DNA from: JAJISG01 sp964347325
Lineage (GTDB): Archaea > Thermoplasmatota > Thermoplasmata > RBG-16-68-12 > JAJISG01
Direction of reading: 5' to 3'
Length of the DNA stretch: 64,000 nucleotides
Assembly: GCA_964347325.1 (NCBI GenBank)
Contig: CAYFYA010000011.1
Span: 1-64,000, forward strand
Both the position numbers and the translations under genes were made by a program. The first letter of the stretch is position 1. Every line of letters begins with the position of its first letter. Under the pieces are notes generated by a model. That model saw nothing but the letters and a program-made list of their open reading frames with translations. It made no database searches and was not told where the DNA came from. This document shows positions 17,636 through 25,647 of the stretch, piece by piece.

Positions 17636-18382
17636 GTGGCAAAGCTTTTCACCGCATCTGCAGAAGAGATATCGAGGCCAGTGAATCAGTATCCTCCAGT
17701 TCGGAGAAGGCCGCTCCAGCTGACGCATCCGAACCTCGGAGCCTTGCTAGGACTGATCCTCCTGGCAGTCCTCGTGCCTACGACCAGGGGATACGAGGCC
17801 ACGGGATTCATCCTTTCCCTCGCGGTTGCGGGGGTCGCTGCAGGAGCCCTAGCCAGGGGAGGTCTGGGAATGGGTTTCGGTGCCGGCGCCAGGGCCGCCG
17901 CCATCTTCATGCTGTTCCTCCTGACCTCCTGGGCCCTCGTCCTCTTCAGGGACCAGGGAGTCAGCGACCTGCTCTCCTCCTCCTGGCTCCAGCCCTTCGT
18001 CCCGTATATACTGGCCATGGCAGAACTCTGGGAGGGGCTCGCAGCCGCTCTGGACCCATACCTCCTGGGCTTCATCAACATGGTCGGAGGGGGCATGTTT
18101 GCGGACCTCATCCTGAGGATCGTCGCGCCTGTTTTGGTGGCTGGCTTCACCGGCGTTTTGGGAGGCGCCATCGGTGGCAAGCCGCGAATGGCCGAGACGG
18201 GCATCACCGAGAGTCCCGAATACGCCTCCGCTTACTCACAGAGGCCCTATGGCAATCCCTATCCTGGGGTAGGCATGGAGGCCTACTTATGTCCCTGGTG
18301 TGGCCTGAAGGTCCTGCCCCACATGGAGCTGTGCTGGAATTGCGGCGGCCCGCTGCAGCTGCCACCGCCGCCGGCCTACTAG
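17636..18382 (+). CDS. Membrane protein with C-terminal zinc ribbon
   Basis: A 248-residue protein: a basic proline-containing N-terminal tail, about four to five membrane segments (near residues 33-50, 58-75, 83-101, 115-130 and 145-185), then a short tail with two CxxC pairs (CPWCGL ... LCWNCGG) separated by about 12 residues, a zinc-ribbon. It ends in a proline run. Zinc ribbons at the end of membrane proteins are common in archaea and often mediate protein contact at the inner face. Translation starts at GTG 17636. It converges with the next gene leaving only 2 bases between stops. Function unknown. Confidence 0.78.
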   Translation: MAKLFTASAEEISRPVNQYPPVRRRPLQLTHPNLGALLGLILLAVLVPTTRGYEATGFILSLAVAGVAAGALARGGLGMGFGAGARAAAIFMLFLLTSWALVLFRDQGVSDLLSSSWLQPFVPYILAMAELWEGLAAALDPYLLGFINMVGGGMFADLILRIVAPVLVAGFTGVLGGAIGGKPRMAETGITESPEYASAYSQRPYGNPYPGVGMEAYLCPWCGLKVLPHMELCWNCGGPLQLPPPPAY

Positions 18383-18384
18383 CC

Positions 18385-18819
18385 TCAGTCGCCCTCCGCT
18401 GATGCGTAGGGCGCTCCGAAGGGCGTCTGCTGTATGATATTCAACCTCTGAATCAGCTTCCATTGGACCTGGGCCAGACTCCCCATAATGTCGTTGAAGG
18501 CCCTGTGATCGGGCTTTCGCTTCTCGCAGAGCTGCTCCTTGAGGGCCCCAAGACCCTGGGCGAGACCCCGGGCGCTGGACTTGATGACGGCGTCCACCGA
18601 GGGATCGAGGGTCTGGATATTCCGGAGCTGGAACGTGGCACCCCCGACCTGGCCCAGGATCATACCCGCCATCATGTACATCCCGTTGTCCAAAAAGTCC
18701 CCCAGGACCTGCAGAAGGGCCGAGAGGCTGGCTAGCTCCGTGGTGGAGTTCCCTCGAAGGTCCGCGATGGCCCTGTCGAAGGCCCTGGAGAGGTCCTCGC
18801 TGCTGAAGATTGCTCTCAC
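18385..18819 (-). CDS. Conserved-looking helical protein of unknown function
   Basis: A 144-residue protein predicted to be almost all helical, with alternating hydrophobic and charged stretches and no membrane segment or catalytic motif. It follows the 99-residue gene at 18829 by only 9 bases on the same strand, so the two form a likely operon and perhaps a complex. It ends 2 bases from the convergent zinc-ribbon membrane gene. No family is recognised. Confidence 0.65.
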   Translation of the reverse strand: MRAIFSSEDLSRAFDRAIADLRGNSTTELASLSALLQVLGDFLDNGMYMMAGMILGQVGGATFQLRNIQTLDPSVDAVIKSSARGLAQGLGALKEQLCEKRKPDHRAFNDIMGSLAQVQWKLIQRLNIIQQTPFGAPYASAEGD

Positions 18820-18828
18820 ATCAATCCC

Positions 18829-19128
18829 TCACGTCGGGAATCCCGCCATGCCCAGACGCGCCCTCCTTGCCGCCCGCCTCCGTCCCAGGACGATAGAGTG
18901 GAGACGAACCACCTCGACCTCGAGCTTCTCCAGGAACCTGAGAGCCTTCGTGGCCCTCCCTCGCTGGTCTTCGGTCCCGGACCGTGCGATTCCCTCGGCG
19001 GTCGCCTTGGCGAGCAAGAGGTCCAAGGCAATCGCTCCAAGCCTCCTGGGATGCACTCCCCGTTGACCCATTGTCGCCAACTCCTGTGCCATCTCCACGA
19101 GTCTCGGAAGCTCCAGAGTGACGGGCAC
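18829..19128 (-). CDS. Small helical protein of unknown function
   Basis: A 99-residue, Leu/Glu/Arg-rich helical protein (segment LATMGQRGVHP; later KALRFLEKLEVEVVRL) ending in an arginine-rich tail (GRRRAARRARLG). A longer frame in another register (18816-19190) is tryptophan/serine-rich and looks like a shadow. A TATA-like CCTTATTGAGC on the minus strand (about 19158-19168) lies 30-35 bases upstream, matching the local promoter pattern. It is likely cotranscribed with the 144-residue gene. No function is recognised. Confidence 0.62.
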   Translation of the reverse strand: MPVTLELPRLVEMAQELATMGQRGVHPRRLGAIALDLLLAKATAEGIARSGTEDQRGRATKALRFLEKLEVEVVRLHSIVLGRRRAARRARLGMAGFPT

Positions 19129-19226
19129 GAAATCCCCCTCACTAAGAGGGTCTTGCTCAATAAGGTTTCCATGGAGGGCGAAATCCCCAACCCTTAAGTC
19201 TGCGGCCTTCTAACGGAGGGATTAAC

Positions 19227-19589
19227 ATGCCGGAGGAAATCCTCGCATCCTACCAAGGCTTCGAGCTGTGGGGCCTTAACCGGAAGACTCCGTGTCTCAT
19301 AGCCCTCAGCGAGCGCCGCATCGTCGTCTCAAAGGCAGACAATCGCGATGCACTCCCCAGGGTGACGATGACGACGGTGGTGGACGACCTTCTACGAGGG
19401 AGCCACTACTCGCTGCCTTACGAGACCGTCAGGTACCTGGAGGGCAGAGGCCAGCTCGGATGGGTGCTCTTCAAGCTCTACACAACCGGCGGTAGCTACA
19501 GATTCAGGCTAAAGAAGAGGGTCTCCGAAGAGCTGGAGCAGCACCTCCGGGAGATTCTAGGGGACAAGCTCACGACCCCGAAACGGTGA
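19227..19589 (+). CDS. Small PH-like domain protein, function unknown
   Basis: A 120-residue soluble protein with an alternating beta-strand pattern (LIALSERRIVV, then SLPYETVRYLEGRG, then VLFKLYTTGGSYRFRLKK) and a final amphipathic helix ending basic. Seven strands capped by a helix is what small bacterial/archaeal PH-like domains (GRAM-like) look like, where the early strand commonly reads xALTxxRvv. A TATA-like CCCTTAAG lies at 19191-19198 and a GGAGGG ribosome binding site sits 6 bases before the ATG. The fold call is a guess from the pattern. Confidence 0.65.
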   Translation: MPEEILASYQGFELWGLNRKTPCLIALSERRIVVSKADNRDALPRVTMTTVVDDLLRGSHYSLPYETVRYLEGRGQLGWVLFKLYTTGGSYRFRLKKRVSEELEQHLREILGDKLTTPKR

Positions 19590-19684
19590 AGTTTGGCAAA
19601 CCAGGGTTCACCAGGTCATCCAACGCTTGGAGGGCTTGTTGAAGTACGCCGGCCGACCCTATCCTTGCCGCTGGGAGGATCGTC

Positions 19685-20854
19685 ATGGAACCCCAGGATG
19701 AGATTCACTACGCCCCTCCGCCCCCTGGATCCAACCGAAGACGTTTTCTCAAGCTGGGTCTGGGCCTTGGAGGCTTGGTCGCCGCGGGAGTCGTTGCGGG
19801 AAGGTTGCTCATCCCCTCCCTCACTCCCCAGGCTCCTGGCGGAGGCAACACGGGGTCCAACGGAGGTCAGCCTGGGGATTACCTGGATCTCCTCAACGAG
19901 AACGTCGTCTCGGGCGGTCCACCAAAGGATGGAATACCGAGCATCGACAACCCGAGGTTTGTCTCCGTCTCGGAAGCGGACGAATACCTTCGGCCAAGCG
20001 ATGTAGTCTTCGGCATCGACATTGATAGCGAGGCGAGGGCCTACCCCCAGAGGGTGCTAGTGTGGCACGAGATCGTCAACGACAGCTTCCGAGGACGCAG
20101 GATCTCCGTCACCTACTGCCCCTTGACGGGGTCTCAGCTAGCCTTCGAAGGAAGAGCCTCCGATGGCTCCCCCTTGACCTTCGGCACCACGGGGAAGCTG
20201 GTCAACAGCAACCTCCTCATGTACGACAGGCAGTCGGACAGCAACTGGCCCCAGATCCTCGGAACGGCCATCAGCGGGGAGCGAAGGGCACAAACCCTCA
20301 CGGAGATACCGCTCGTGTGGACCACGTGGGGCCTGTGGAAGCAGCGTTACCCGGAAACCGCGGTGTTGAGCACCGATACGGGTTTCCTGAGGAACTACAG
20401 CTACGACCCCTACGGCTCCTACGACCCTGCCCCCCACAGCTACTACGATAACTCGAGCCTGTGGTTTCCGGTCTTAAACCAGTCCGACCGGTTCCGCCTC
20501 AAAGAAGTTGTCTTCGGCGTGAGGAGCGGGGGGAGCCGCCTGGCAGTCCCACTGGGAGAGTTCAGGTCAGTGGGCGTCGACAACGTCAACGTTGGAGGAA
20601 CGCCTCTCGCACTGTTCCACGATCCTGGCCTCGACACTATCGGGGTCTTCAAGAAGTTCGTGGAGGGTCAGACGCTGTCCTTCGAGCTGCGGGGGGATGC
20701 GATCGTGGACGTCGAGACGGAGACCGTGTGGTCTGCCGAGGGGGTTGGGCTCGAGGGCCCCTTACAGGGCACATCCCTTCAGCGAGCGAGCGCCTTCAAC
20801 GTAATGTGGTTCGCCTGGTATGCGTTCCACCCCGACACAGGTGTCTATGGTTAG
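19685..20854 (+). CDS. Tat-exported DUF3179 domain protein
   Basis: A 389-residue exported protein. Its N terminus carries SNRRRFLKLGLG followed by a hydrophobic run, a twin-arginine signal, with no clear cleavage site, so it may stay anchored. After a Gly/Pro/Asn linker, residues 75-385 match DUF3179: DAYP-like ARAYPQRVLVWHEIVND, VTYCPLTGS with a conserved cysteine, TFGTTGKLVNSNLLMYDRQ, and TDTGF. The function of DUF3179 is not established; Tat export suggests a folded or cofactor-bound protein. An RBS-like GGGAGGA precedes the ATG. The stop overlaps the start of the next membrane gene. Confidence 0.85.
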   Translation: MEPQDEIHYAPPPPGSNRRRFLKLGLGLGGLVAAGVVAGRLLIPSLTPQAPGGGNTGSNGGQPGDYLDLLNENVVSGGPPKDGIPSIDNPRFVSVSEADEYLRPSDVVFGIDIDSEARAYPQRVLVWHEIVNDSFRGRRISVTYCPLTGSQLAFEGRASDGSPLTFGTTGKLVNSNLLMYDRQSDSNWPQILGTAISGERRAQTLTEIPLVWTTWGLWKQRYPETAVLSTDTGFLRNYSYDPYGSYDPAPHSYYDNSSLWFPVLNQSDRFRLKEVVFGVRSGGSRLAVPLGEFRSVGVDNVNVGGTPLALFHDPGLDTIGVFKKFVEGQTLSFELRGDAIVDVETETVWSAEGVGLEGPLQGTSLQRASAFNVMWFAWYAFHPDTGVYG

Positions 20855-21467
20855 GGTATGGAGTATGGCTCGCCGGGGCCAGGAGGCAGTTCGGAGGCTC
20901 AGAGGGACCCTGGCCTCTCCTCGTCTGAGGCGGGTTGCGCTGCTCTCAGGTACGGCCTATGTACTCCTCTACCTCTTCTCCCTCGGACACCTGGTGATCA
21001 GCCCAGGATTCACACCCTTCCCCGAAAGGGGCGTCCTGTTCTTCATAGGCTTGGAGAACCTCTGGAGGGAGCGGGCCCCCTACAACTTCGAGCCCATCGG
21101 AGTCTTCCAACCCTTCGAGGGCTTTGCCCTTTTCCTAGCGGTCCCGAACCTCTTGCTCGGGGCAGCCCTCGGCTTCCTCCTAGGCCTCAACGTGGCCACC
21201 CTAGTGTACGGATACACCCAGGCCAAGGCCTGCGGAATCAGGTCCGTTTCGGGCCTCTTCGCGAGCGTCCCGGCCTTCCTGACGGGTTTCGCCTGCTGCA
21301 GCCCGACCTTCGTCATTATCCTGGGATCTGCCTTCGCAGCGAGCTTTCTGGCCCTCCTTGCCTGGTTCATACCAGCCGCCATTGCGGCCCTCGTCCTCGC
21401 CCTTGCATGGAACCTGCTGCGGTATCTACCCACGCCGGACCAGGGGCCAACCGTGTCGCAGGTTTAA
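20847..21467 (+). CDS. Membrane protein with Cys-Cys motif, coupled to DUF3179 gene
   Basis: About 206 residues from ATG 20847, which overlaps the DUF3179 gene by 8 bases, so the two are translationally coupled. It has five membrane segments. The fourth begins with TGFACCSPTF, a cysteine pair at a helix start, and an additional cysteine lies in KACGIRS before it. Paired cysteines next to a membrane face suggest thiol redox or metal (copper-like) binding, but I do not recognise the family. An earlier in-frame ATG (20820) would give a longer overlap and is less likely. Confidence 0.72.
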   Translation: MVRVWSMARRGQEAVRRLRGTLASPRLRRVALLSGTAYVLLYLFSLGHLVISPGFTPFPERGVLFFIGLENLWRERAPYNFEPIGVFQPFEGFALFLAVPNLLLGAALGFLLGLNVATLVYGYTQAKACGIRSVSGLFASVPAFLTGFACCSPTFVIILGSAFAASFLALLAWFIPAAIAALVLALAWNLLRYLPTPDQGPTVSQV

Positions 21468-21506
21468 TGAAACAGCAAGCTATATCGACAATCAACGAGG
21501 GGGACA

Positions 21507-22625
21507 ATGGCGGCCACGCGTGGTTTAAGGGGCATTGTAGCCGGCGACAGTAGCATGAGCCTCGTAGACGGAGAAAAGGGTCGGCTTCTCTATCGTGGGT
21601 ACGACATCCTGGACCTGGCGGAGCACTCCACCTTTGAGGAGGTGGTCTTCCTTATGTGGAAGGGACGGCTGCCGAGAGAAGAGGAGTTCGAGAGCTTTAA
21701 GGCCTCTCTGGCGAAGGAGAGGGGTCTGTCTCGGCAGCAGCTTGACCTCATAGCCACCTTTCCCAGGGAGGCCCTGCCCATGGAGGTCCTGAGGACAATG
21801 GTCTCCCACATGGCCCTTTTCGACGCCGACAGAGAGGATAGTTCCGTGGAGGCCAACGAGAGGAAGGCCGCCCGACTCGTAGCCAAGTTTCCATCCTTCG
21901 TCGCCGCCTTCCACAGGATGAGGAACGGGATGGAGCACGTGCCGCCCAGGGAGGAGATGGATCACGCCACCGCCTTCTTGCACATGCTCCACGGAAAGGA
22001 GCCCGGCAAGGAGGAGGCAAGGGCCCTAGACGTGGCGTTACTGTTGCACGTCGACCACGAGTTCAACGCCTCCACCTTTGCTGCCAGGGTTACGGCGGCC
22101 ACGCTCTCAGACCTCTACAGCTCCATAGTCTCCGCCATCGGCGCCCTGAAGGGAGCCCTACACGGCGGAGCGAACGAGAACGCCATCAGGATGATCCGCG
22201 GGATCGGCGAGCCAGCGAGGGCTGAGGCGTACGTCGTCGAGGCCCTGGGGAGGAAGGAGAGGATCCCGGGCTTCGGTCATCCAGTCTACCGCACCATGGA
22301 CCCCCGTGCCGCCATCATGAGGGAGATGTCGGAGAGACTGACCCGCAAGATGGGGGAGCCCCAATGGTACGAGATCTCCACTATCATCCAGGACGTTATG
22401 ATGCGGGAAAAGGGCCTCTGGCCCAACGTGGACTTCTACAGCTCCAGCACCCTCTATGCCCTGGGAATCCCGATAGACCTGTTCACGCCCTTCTTCGCCT
22501 GCGGCAGGGTCCCAGGCTGGATAGGCCACGTGATGGAACAATACGCCGACAACAGGTTGATTCGTCCCCTGGCCAACTACGTGGGGCCCACGAACCTGAA
22601 GTATGCGCCCATGAGCGAGCGCTAA
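21507..22625 (+). CDS. Citrate synthase (paralogue 1)
   Basis: A 372-residue type II-small citrate synthase. The catalytic triad is visible: His219 in ALHGGANE, His258 in GFGHPVYRTMDPRA (with the substrate arginine), and Asp309 in NVDFYSSST. HVDHEFNASTFAAR is the conserved helix before the triad. It condenses oxaloacetate with acetyl-CoA; a methylcitrate synthase activity on propionyl-CoA is possible, since archaeal and bacterial enzymes of this size often do both. A TATA-like CTATATCG lies about 25 bases before the ATG. It converges on a second citrate synthase gene, an arrangement suggesting two separately controlled isoenzymes. Confidence 0.93.
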   Translation: MAATRGLRGIVAGDSSMSLVDGEKGRLLYRGYDILDLAEHSTFEEVVFLMWKGRLPREEEFESFKASLAKERGLSRQQLDLIATFPREALPMEVLRTMVSHMALFDADREDSSVEANERKAARLVAKFPSFVAAFHRMRNGMEHVPPREEMDHATAFLHMLHGKEPGKEEARALDVALLLHVDHEFNASTFAARVTAATLSDLYSSIVSAIGALKGALHGGANENAIRMIRGIGEPARAEAYVVEALGRKERIPGFGHPVYRTMDPRAAIMREMSERLTRKMGEPQWYEISTIIQDVMMREKGLWPNVDFYSSSTLYALGIPIDLFTPFFACGRVPGWIGHVMEQYADNRLIRPLANYVGPTNLKYAPMSER

Positions 22626-22645
22626 CCCTGTAGCCTGCCGTCTCT

Positions 22646-22680
22646 AGGGTACCCTCTAGCTGGGCGGGCTCACAGCCCGC
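22646..22680. terminator. Two inverted repeats between convergent citrate synthase genes
   Basis: The 86-base gap holds a perfect 10-bp palindrome AGGGTACCCT (22646-22655) and a perfect hairpin GCGGGCT-CAC-AGCCCGC (22664-22680; 7-bp stem, 3-base loop). Such a symmetric stem between two stop codons could end or stabilise both messages. Archaeal terminators usually rely on U-runs, which are absent, so the terminator label is tentative. Confidence 0.4.
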
Positions 22681-22711
22681 TGTGAATCGGAGAATGCTCG
22701 CAGGGGGGAAA

Positions 22712-23857
22712 TCAAGTCGCCGCTCGACGCTCCTGTTCGTCTCGCTCGTCGATGGGGACGTACTTCAGCCCCTTCTCGCCCATGTACTGGGCCCGGGGTC
22801 GGATGAGTTTGTTGTCGGCTAGCTGCTCCATTATGTGGGCGCACCACCCGGCAATCCTCGAAATGGCGAAGATCGGGGTGTAGAGGTCGACGGGTATCCC
22901 GAGGACGTAGTAGGTCGATGCGGAATAGAAGTCAACGTTGGGGTTGAGCCCCTTCTCCTTCATCATGACCCTCTCGATGACCTGGGAGATGTCGTACCAG
23001 GTGGTGTCGCCAGCCGCCTCGCCCAGGTCCTTGACCACCCGGCTGAGTTCCTCTGCCCTCGGGTCCATGGTCTTGTACACGCGGTGACCAAAGCCCATGA
23101 TGCGCTCCTTCTTGGCCAGCCTCTCCATCACGTACTTCTCTGCCTTGTCGGGGCTGCCGATCTCCTTCAGCATCTCCATGACGCGCATGTTGGCGCCGCC
23201 GTGGAGTGGGCCCTTCAGGGTCCCGATAGCTGCCGTGACCGCGGAATAGACGTCCGAAAGGGTAGACGCCGTGACCCTCGCTGAGAATGTTGAGGCGTTG
23301 AAGCCGTGGTCCGCGTGCATCACCAGGGCCATGTCCATGACCCTCGCAGCCGTCGGGTTGGGCTTCTTCCCTGTCAACATCCACAGGAAGTTGGCCGCAT
23401 GGCTAAGCGAGATGTCCGGTTCCACGTAGTCCTTACCGTTACGAATTCTGTCCCAGGACGCTATGATGGAGGCGAAGCGCGCCGTGAGTTCCAGCGATGT
23501 CAAGATCTGGTGCTCCTTGTCCGGAGCCTCTGGCTGTTTAGCGAAGTTCCCAAGTGCGGAGACTGCGGTCCGCAGGATATCCATCGGATGGGCGCCCTTG
23601 GGCCAGTGGACCATGCAATCGAGGAGTTCATGGGGCAACGGCCTGTGCTCGGCGAGTCGTGCGCTGAACTCCTCCAGTTGCATCTTCGTGGGCAGATAGC
23701 CGTACCAGAGCAGGAAGACGGTCTCCTCGAAGTTCGACTTCTGCGCCAGCTCGTGGATATCGTAGCCCTTGTAGACTAGGAGGCCCTTCTTGCCGTCGAC
23801 GAACGAATTCCGCGACTCATCTACGATTATTCCTGCCAATCCCTTGGCTATTTCCAT
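22712..23857 (-). CDS. Citrate synthase (paralogue 2)
   Basis: A 381-residue citrate synthase with the standard GFGHRVYKTMDPRA motif, PLHGGANM and NVDFYSAST catalytic segments, and HADHGFNASTFSAR. Compared by eye with paralogue 1 it keeps all catalytic residues but differs across most surface segments, with its own acidic/basic C-terminal tail (IDERDEQERRAA). It is the more canonical of the two and may be the main TCA-cycle enzyme, with paralogue 1 as a methylcitrate or condition-specific enzyme; that division is inference. Upstream lies a candidate operator at 23904-23946. Confidence 0.93.
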   Translation of the reverse strand: MEIAKGLAGIIVDESRNSFVDGKKGLLVYKGYDIHELAQKSNFEETVFLLWYGYLPTKMQLEEFSARLAEHRPLPHELLDCMVHWPKGAHPMDILRTAVSALGNFAKQPEAPDKEHQILTSLELTARFASIIASWDRIRNGKDYVEPDISLSHAANFLWMLTGKKPNPTAARVMDMALVMHADHGFNASTFSARVTASTLSDVYSAVTAAIGTLKGPLHGGANMRVMEMLKEIGSPDKAEKYVMERLAKKERIMGFGHRVYKTMDPRAEELSRVVKDLGEAAGDTTWYDISQVIERVMMKEKGLNPNVDFYSASTYYVLGIPVDLYTPIFAISRIAGWCAHIMEQLADNKLIRPRAQYMGEKGLKYVPIDERDEQERRAAT

Positions 23858-23903
23858 CTGTCAACACAACCTCGGATCTTGATTCGTTCTGGCTGGGTCG
23901 GAG

Positions 23904-23946
23904 ATGTAGCAGGGGGGGGAGTCTACATGGAATCTTCGAATGTAGA
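23904..23946 (-). promoter_or_regulatory. Candidate operator/promoter of citrate synthase paralogue 2
   Basis: Upstream of the minus-strand gene lies TCTACAT (23922-23928) and its exact reverse complement ATGTAGA (23940-23946), an 11-base spaced inverted repeat, plus a further ATGTAG at 23904-23909. An AT-rich TATGTATTC (23946-23954 on the minus strand) can act as the TATA element, which puts the repeats over the transcription start. This looks like a repressor site. Confidence 0.45.
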
Positions 23947-23984
23947 ATACATACCCCTACCGAATCGGCGGAAGGGCGTAACGG

Positions 23985-24347
23985 TCAGGCTATCCGGGCG
24001 CCAGCCTCGGCTTCCCAGTCTGGACGCAGCAGCACAACGGTCCCGTCGGACTCCACGGCCCCCAGGATGAGAACCTCAGATAGGAAGTTGGCAATCTGCT
24101 TCGGCGGGAAGTTGGTTACAGCCACCAGCTGGCGTCCTTGGAGGTCCTCCTTCTTGTACCAGGCCTTGACGGCGGCAGAGGACTTCTTCACGCCCAGGCT
24201 ACCGAAGTCGACCCACAACCTGTAGGAGGGCTTTCTGGCTTCTGGGAACTCCTGGACCTCCACCACCTTCCCGACGCGCATCTCCACCTTCTCGAAGTCC
24301 GCCCGCGAGATAGAGCTCATCGGGGGGGAGATGTCGCCCTGGGACAT
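23985..24347 (-). CDS. csaA: tRNA-binding domain protein CsaA
   Basis: A 120-residue protein matching the CsaA/EMAP-like OB-fold: FEKVEMRVGKVVEVQEFPEARKPSY, VDFGSLGVKKSSA, and FPPKQIANFLSEVLILG, all in the usual order and spacing for this family. These proteins bind tRNA non-specifically, or act as export-related chaperones in some bacteria, and are dimeric. It begins 35 bases after the ABC ATPase gene upstream on the same strand and may be cotranscribed. Confidence 0.92.
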   Translation of the reverse strand: MSQGDISPPMSSISRADFEKVEMRVGKVVEVQEFPEARKPSYRLWVDFGSLGVKKSSAAVKAWYKKEDLQGRQLVAVTNFPPKQIANFLSEVLILGAVESDGTVVLLRPDWEAEAGARIA

Positions 24348-24382
24348 AGCGTTGCAGCCCTAGACACGCTTCCAGTGCGACC

Positions 24383-25045
24383 TCAGAAGGGGATTAGCTC
24401 TCCGTTGCCGATCCTCTGCATCGCCCAGCCGAGATCCTTAGCTAGTGGATCGTGGGAAGCCATGAGGATGGTCCTGCCCTCCGCCCTCAACTCCTTCAGC
24501 AAGTGGAGGAAGTCCTGGGCGCTCTCCTCGTCCAGCGAGGCCGTGGGCTCGTCGGCTAGCAACAGGGGAGGCCGATTGGATAGAGCCCTAGCAACGGCCA
24601 CCTTCTGGCTCTCCCCCATGCTTATCTCTCTCGGCCTTCTGAGGGCCAGGTCCTCCAGGCCAAATCTCTCCATCAGCTCCCCCGCCCTCGCCTCAGCCTC
24701 GGGATCCCGATTGAGTCGCATCGGAAGGAGTAGGTTCTGCTTGACTGTGAGCTCCTCCAGCAGGTTGTGGTCCTGGAAGATGAATCCCATCCTCGTCAGG
24801 CGAAGATGTGCCCTCTCCCGAGAAGATAGGGAGGTGACGTCACGACCTTCCAGTAGGATGGTTCCCCTGTCGGGCATATCGAGACAGCCGAGCAGGTTGA
24901 GGAGGGTCGTCTTCCCGCTGCCGTTCCTTCCCCATACTACGGTCCCGCTTCCCGCCTGGAGGCTTAGATCGGTACCCTTGAGGACCTGAACGACTCCGTC
25001 ATAGCTCTTCCAGAGGTCCCTGCCCTCTAAGATGGGGAAAGACAT
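24383..25045 (-). CDS. LolD/MacB-type ABC transporter ATPase
   Basis: A 220-residue ABC ATPase: Walker A GRNGSGKTT, Q-loop FQDHNLL, a signature in the unusual form ISMGESQKV (normally LSGGQ; here the middle is MGES), Walker B LLADEPTASLD and switch ASHDP. The layout is that of the LolD/MacB/FtsE group that energises FtsX-type permeases, and two such permeases are encoded 600 bases away in the opposite direction. The MGES signature differs from consensus and is worth noting. A TATA-like CTTACATG lies about 27 bases upstream on the minus strand. Confidence 0.88.
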   Translation of the reverse strand: MSFPILEGRDLWKSYDGVVQVLKGTDLSLQAGSGTVVWGRNGSGKTTLLNLLGCLDMPDRGTILLEGRDVTSLSSRERAHLRLTRMGFIFQDHNLLEELTVKQNLLLPMRLNRDPEAEARAGELMERFGLEDLALRRPREISMGESQKVAVARALSNRPPLLLADEPTASLDEESAQDFLHLLKELRAEGRTILMASHDPLAKDLGWAMQRIGNGELIPF

Positions 25046-25105
25046 CTAGTCCAGTAGGCCCGACTACGCATGTAAGACCTTCGGAGCTCCTCCTTGTTGG
25101 GGCGC

Positions 25106-25465
25106 TCAGATCCAGAACTCGTTGCCGTCCAGGTCCTTGAAAATCGCGTAGGTGCCGAACCACTCCGTCGTGAGGTCCTTGGCGAACTCAACGCCCTTCA
25201 CCTTCAGCTCCTCATACGTCCTCTCCTGGTCGTCACAGCCGAAGGCAATGCCCGTGTTCCCTCCCGGCCTGTCGTCTTCCCACTCCTTGCACTGTTCGCA
25301 CAGATGCAGCATGAAAGTGGATTCGGGAGGCTTCACCGTGACCCAGTGGCCCTGCGCGCTGACCTCGAACCCAAGCTTCTCGCGGTACCACTCAGCGGCC
25401 CTCTTGGCATCCTTGACCAGAACAGCCGTGGATAGTACTTCCCTTATCAAGGCACCACCCCTCAT
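25106..25465 (-). CDS. Glyoxalase/VOC-fold protein
   Basis: A 119-residue single VOC domain protein (glyoxalase/bleomycin resistance/dioxygenase superfamily). It shows STAVLVKDAKRAAEWYREKLGFE at the start, GIAFGCDD in the middle and the final FKDLDGNEFWI, the usual end of this fold. Metal-binding positions would be His40/Glu117-like, and the Cys pair in LHLCEQCKEW is unusual. The substrate cannot be inferred. Start may be the ATG at 25465 or a TTG five codons later. Confidence 0.85.
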   Translation of the reverse strand: MRGGALIREVLSTAVLVKDAKRAAEWYREKLGFEVSAQGHWVTVKPPESTFMLHLCEQCKEWEDDRPGGNTGIAFGCDDQERTYEELKVKGVEFAKDLTTEWFGTYAIFKDLDGNEFWI

Positions 25466-25647
25466 CCGAACATCGAGGCGGCCACATTAACTCTTGTGAA
25501 CCTCGACGCATGGTCAGCTCGCCGTCCGAACCCAGAGACCTCTTACCTGCTTCGGGGCTCCACATTCTGCTGGCGTTGGGATAAGCCTATTTAGGCCGAG
25601 AAGGTTCACTCGGCCACCTCGAAGGAGATGGGAGCATTCTGTTCCGG

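Noticed and set aside
18816..19190. 124-codon minus-strand frame overlapping the 99-residue gene
   Set aside because: Its product is Trp/Ser/Arg-rich with no helix or strand pattern, unlike the 99-residue frame, which fits the promoter and the operon spacing better.
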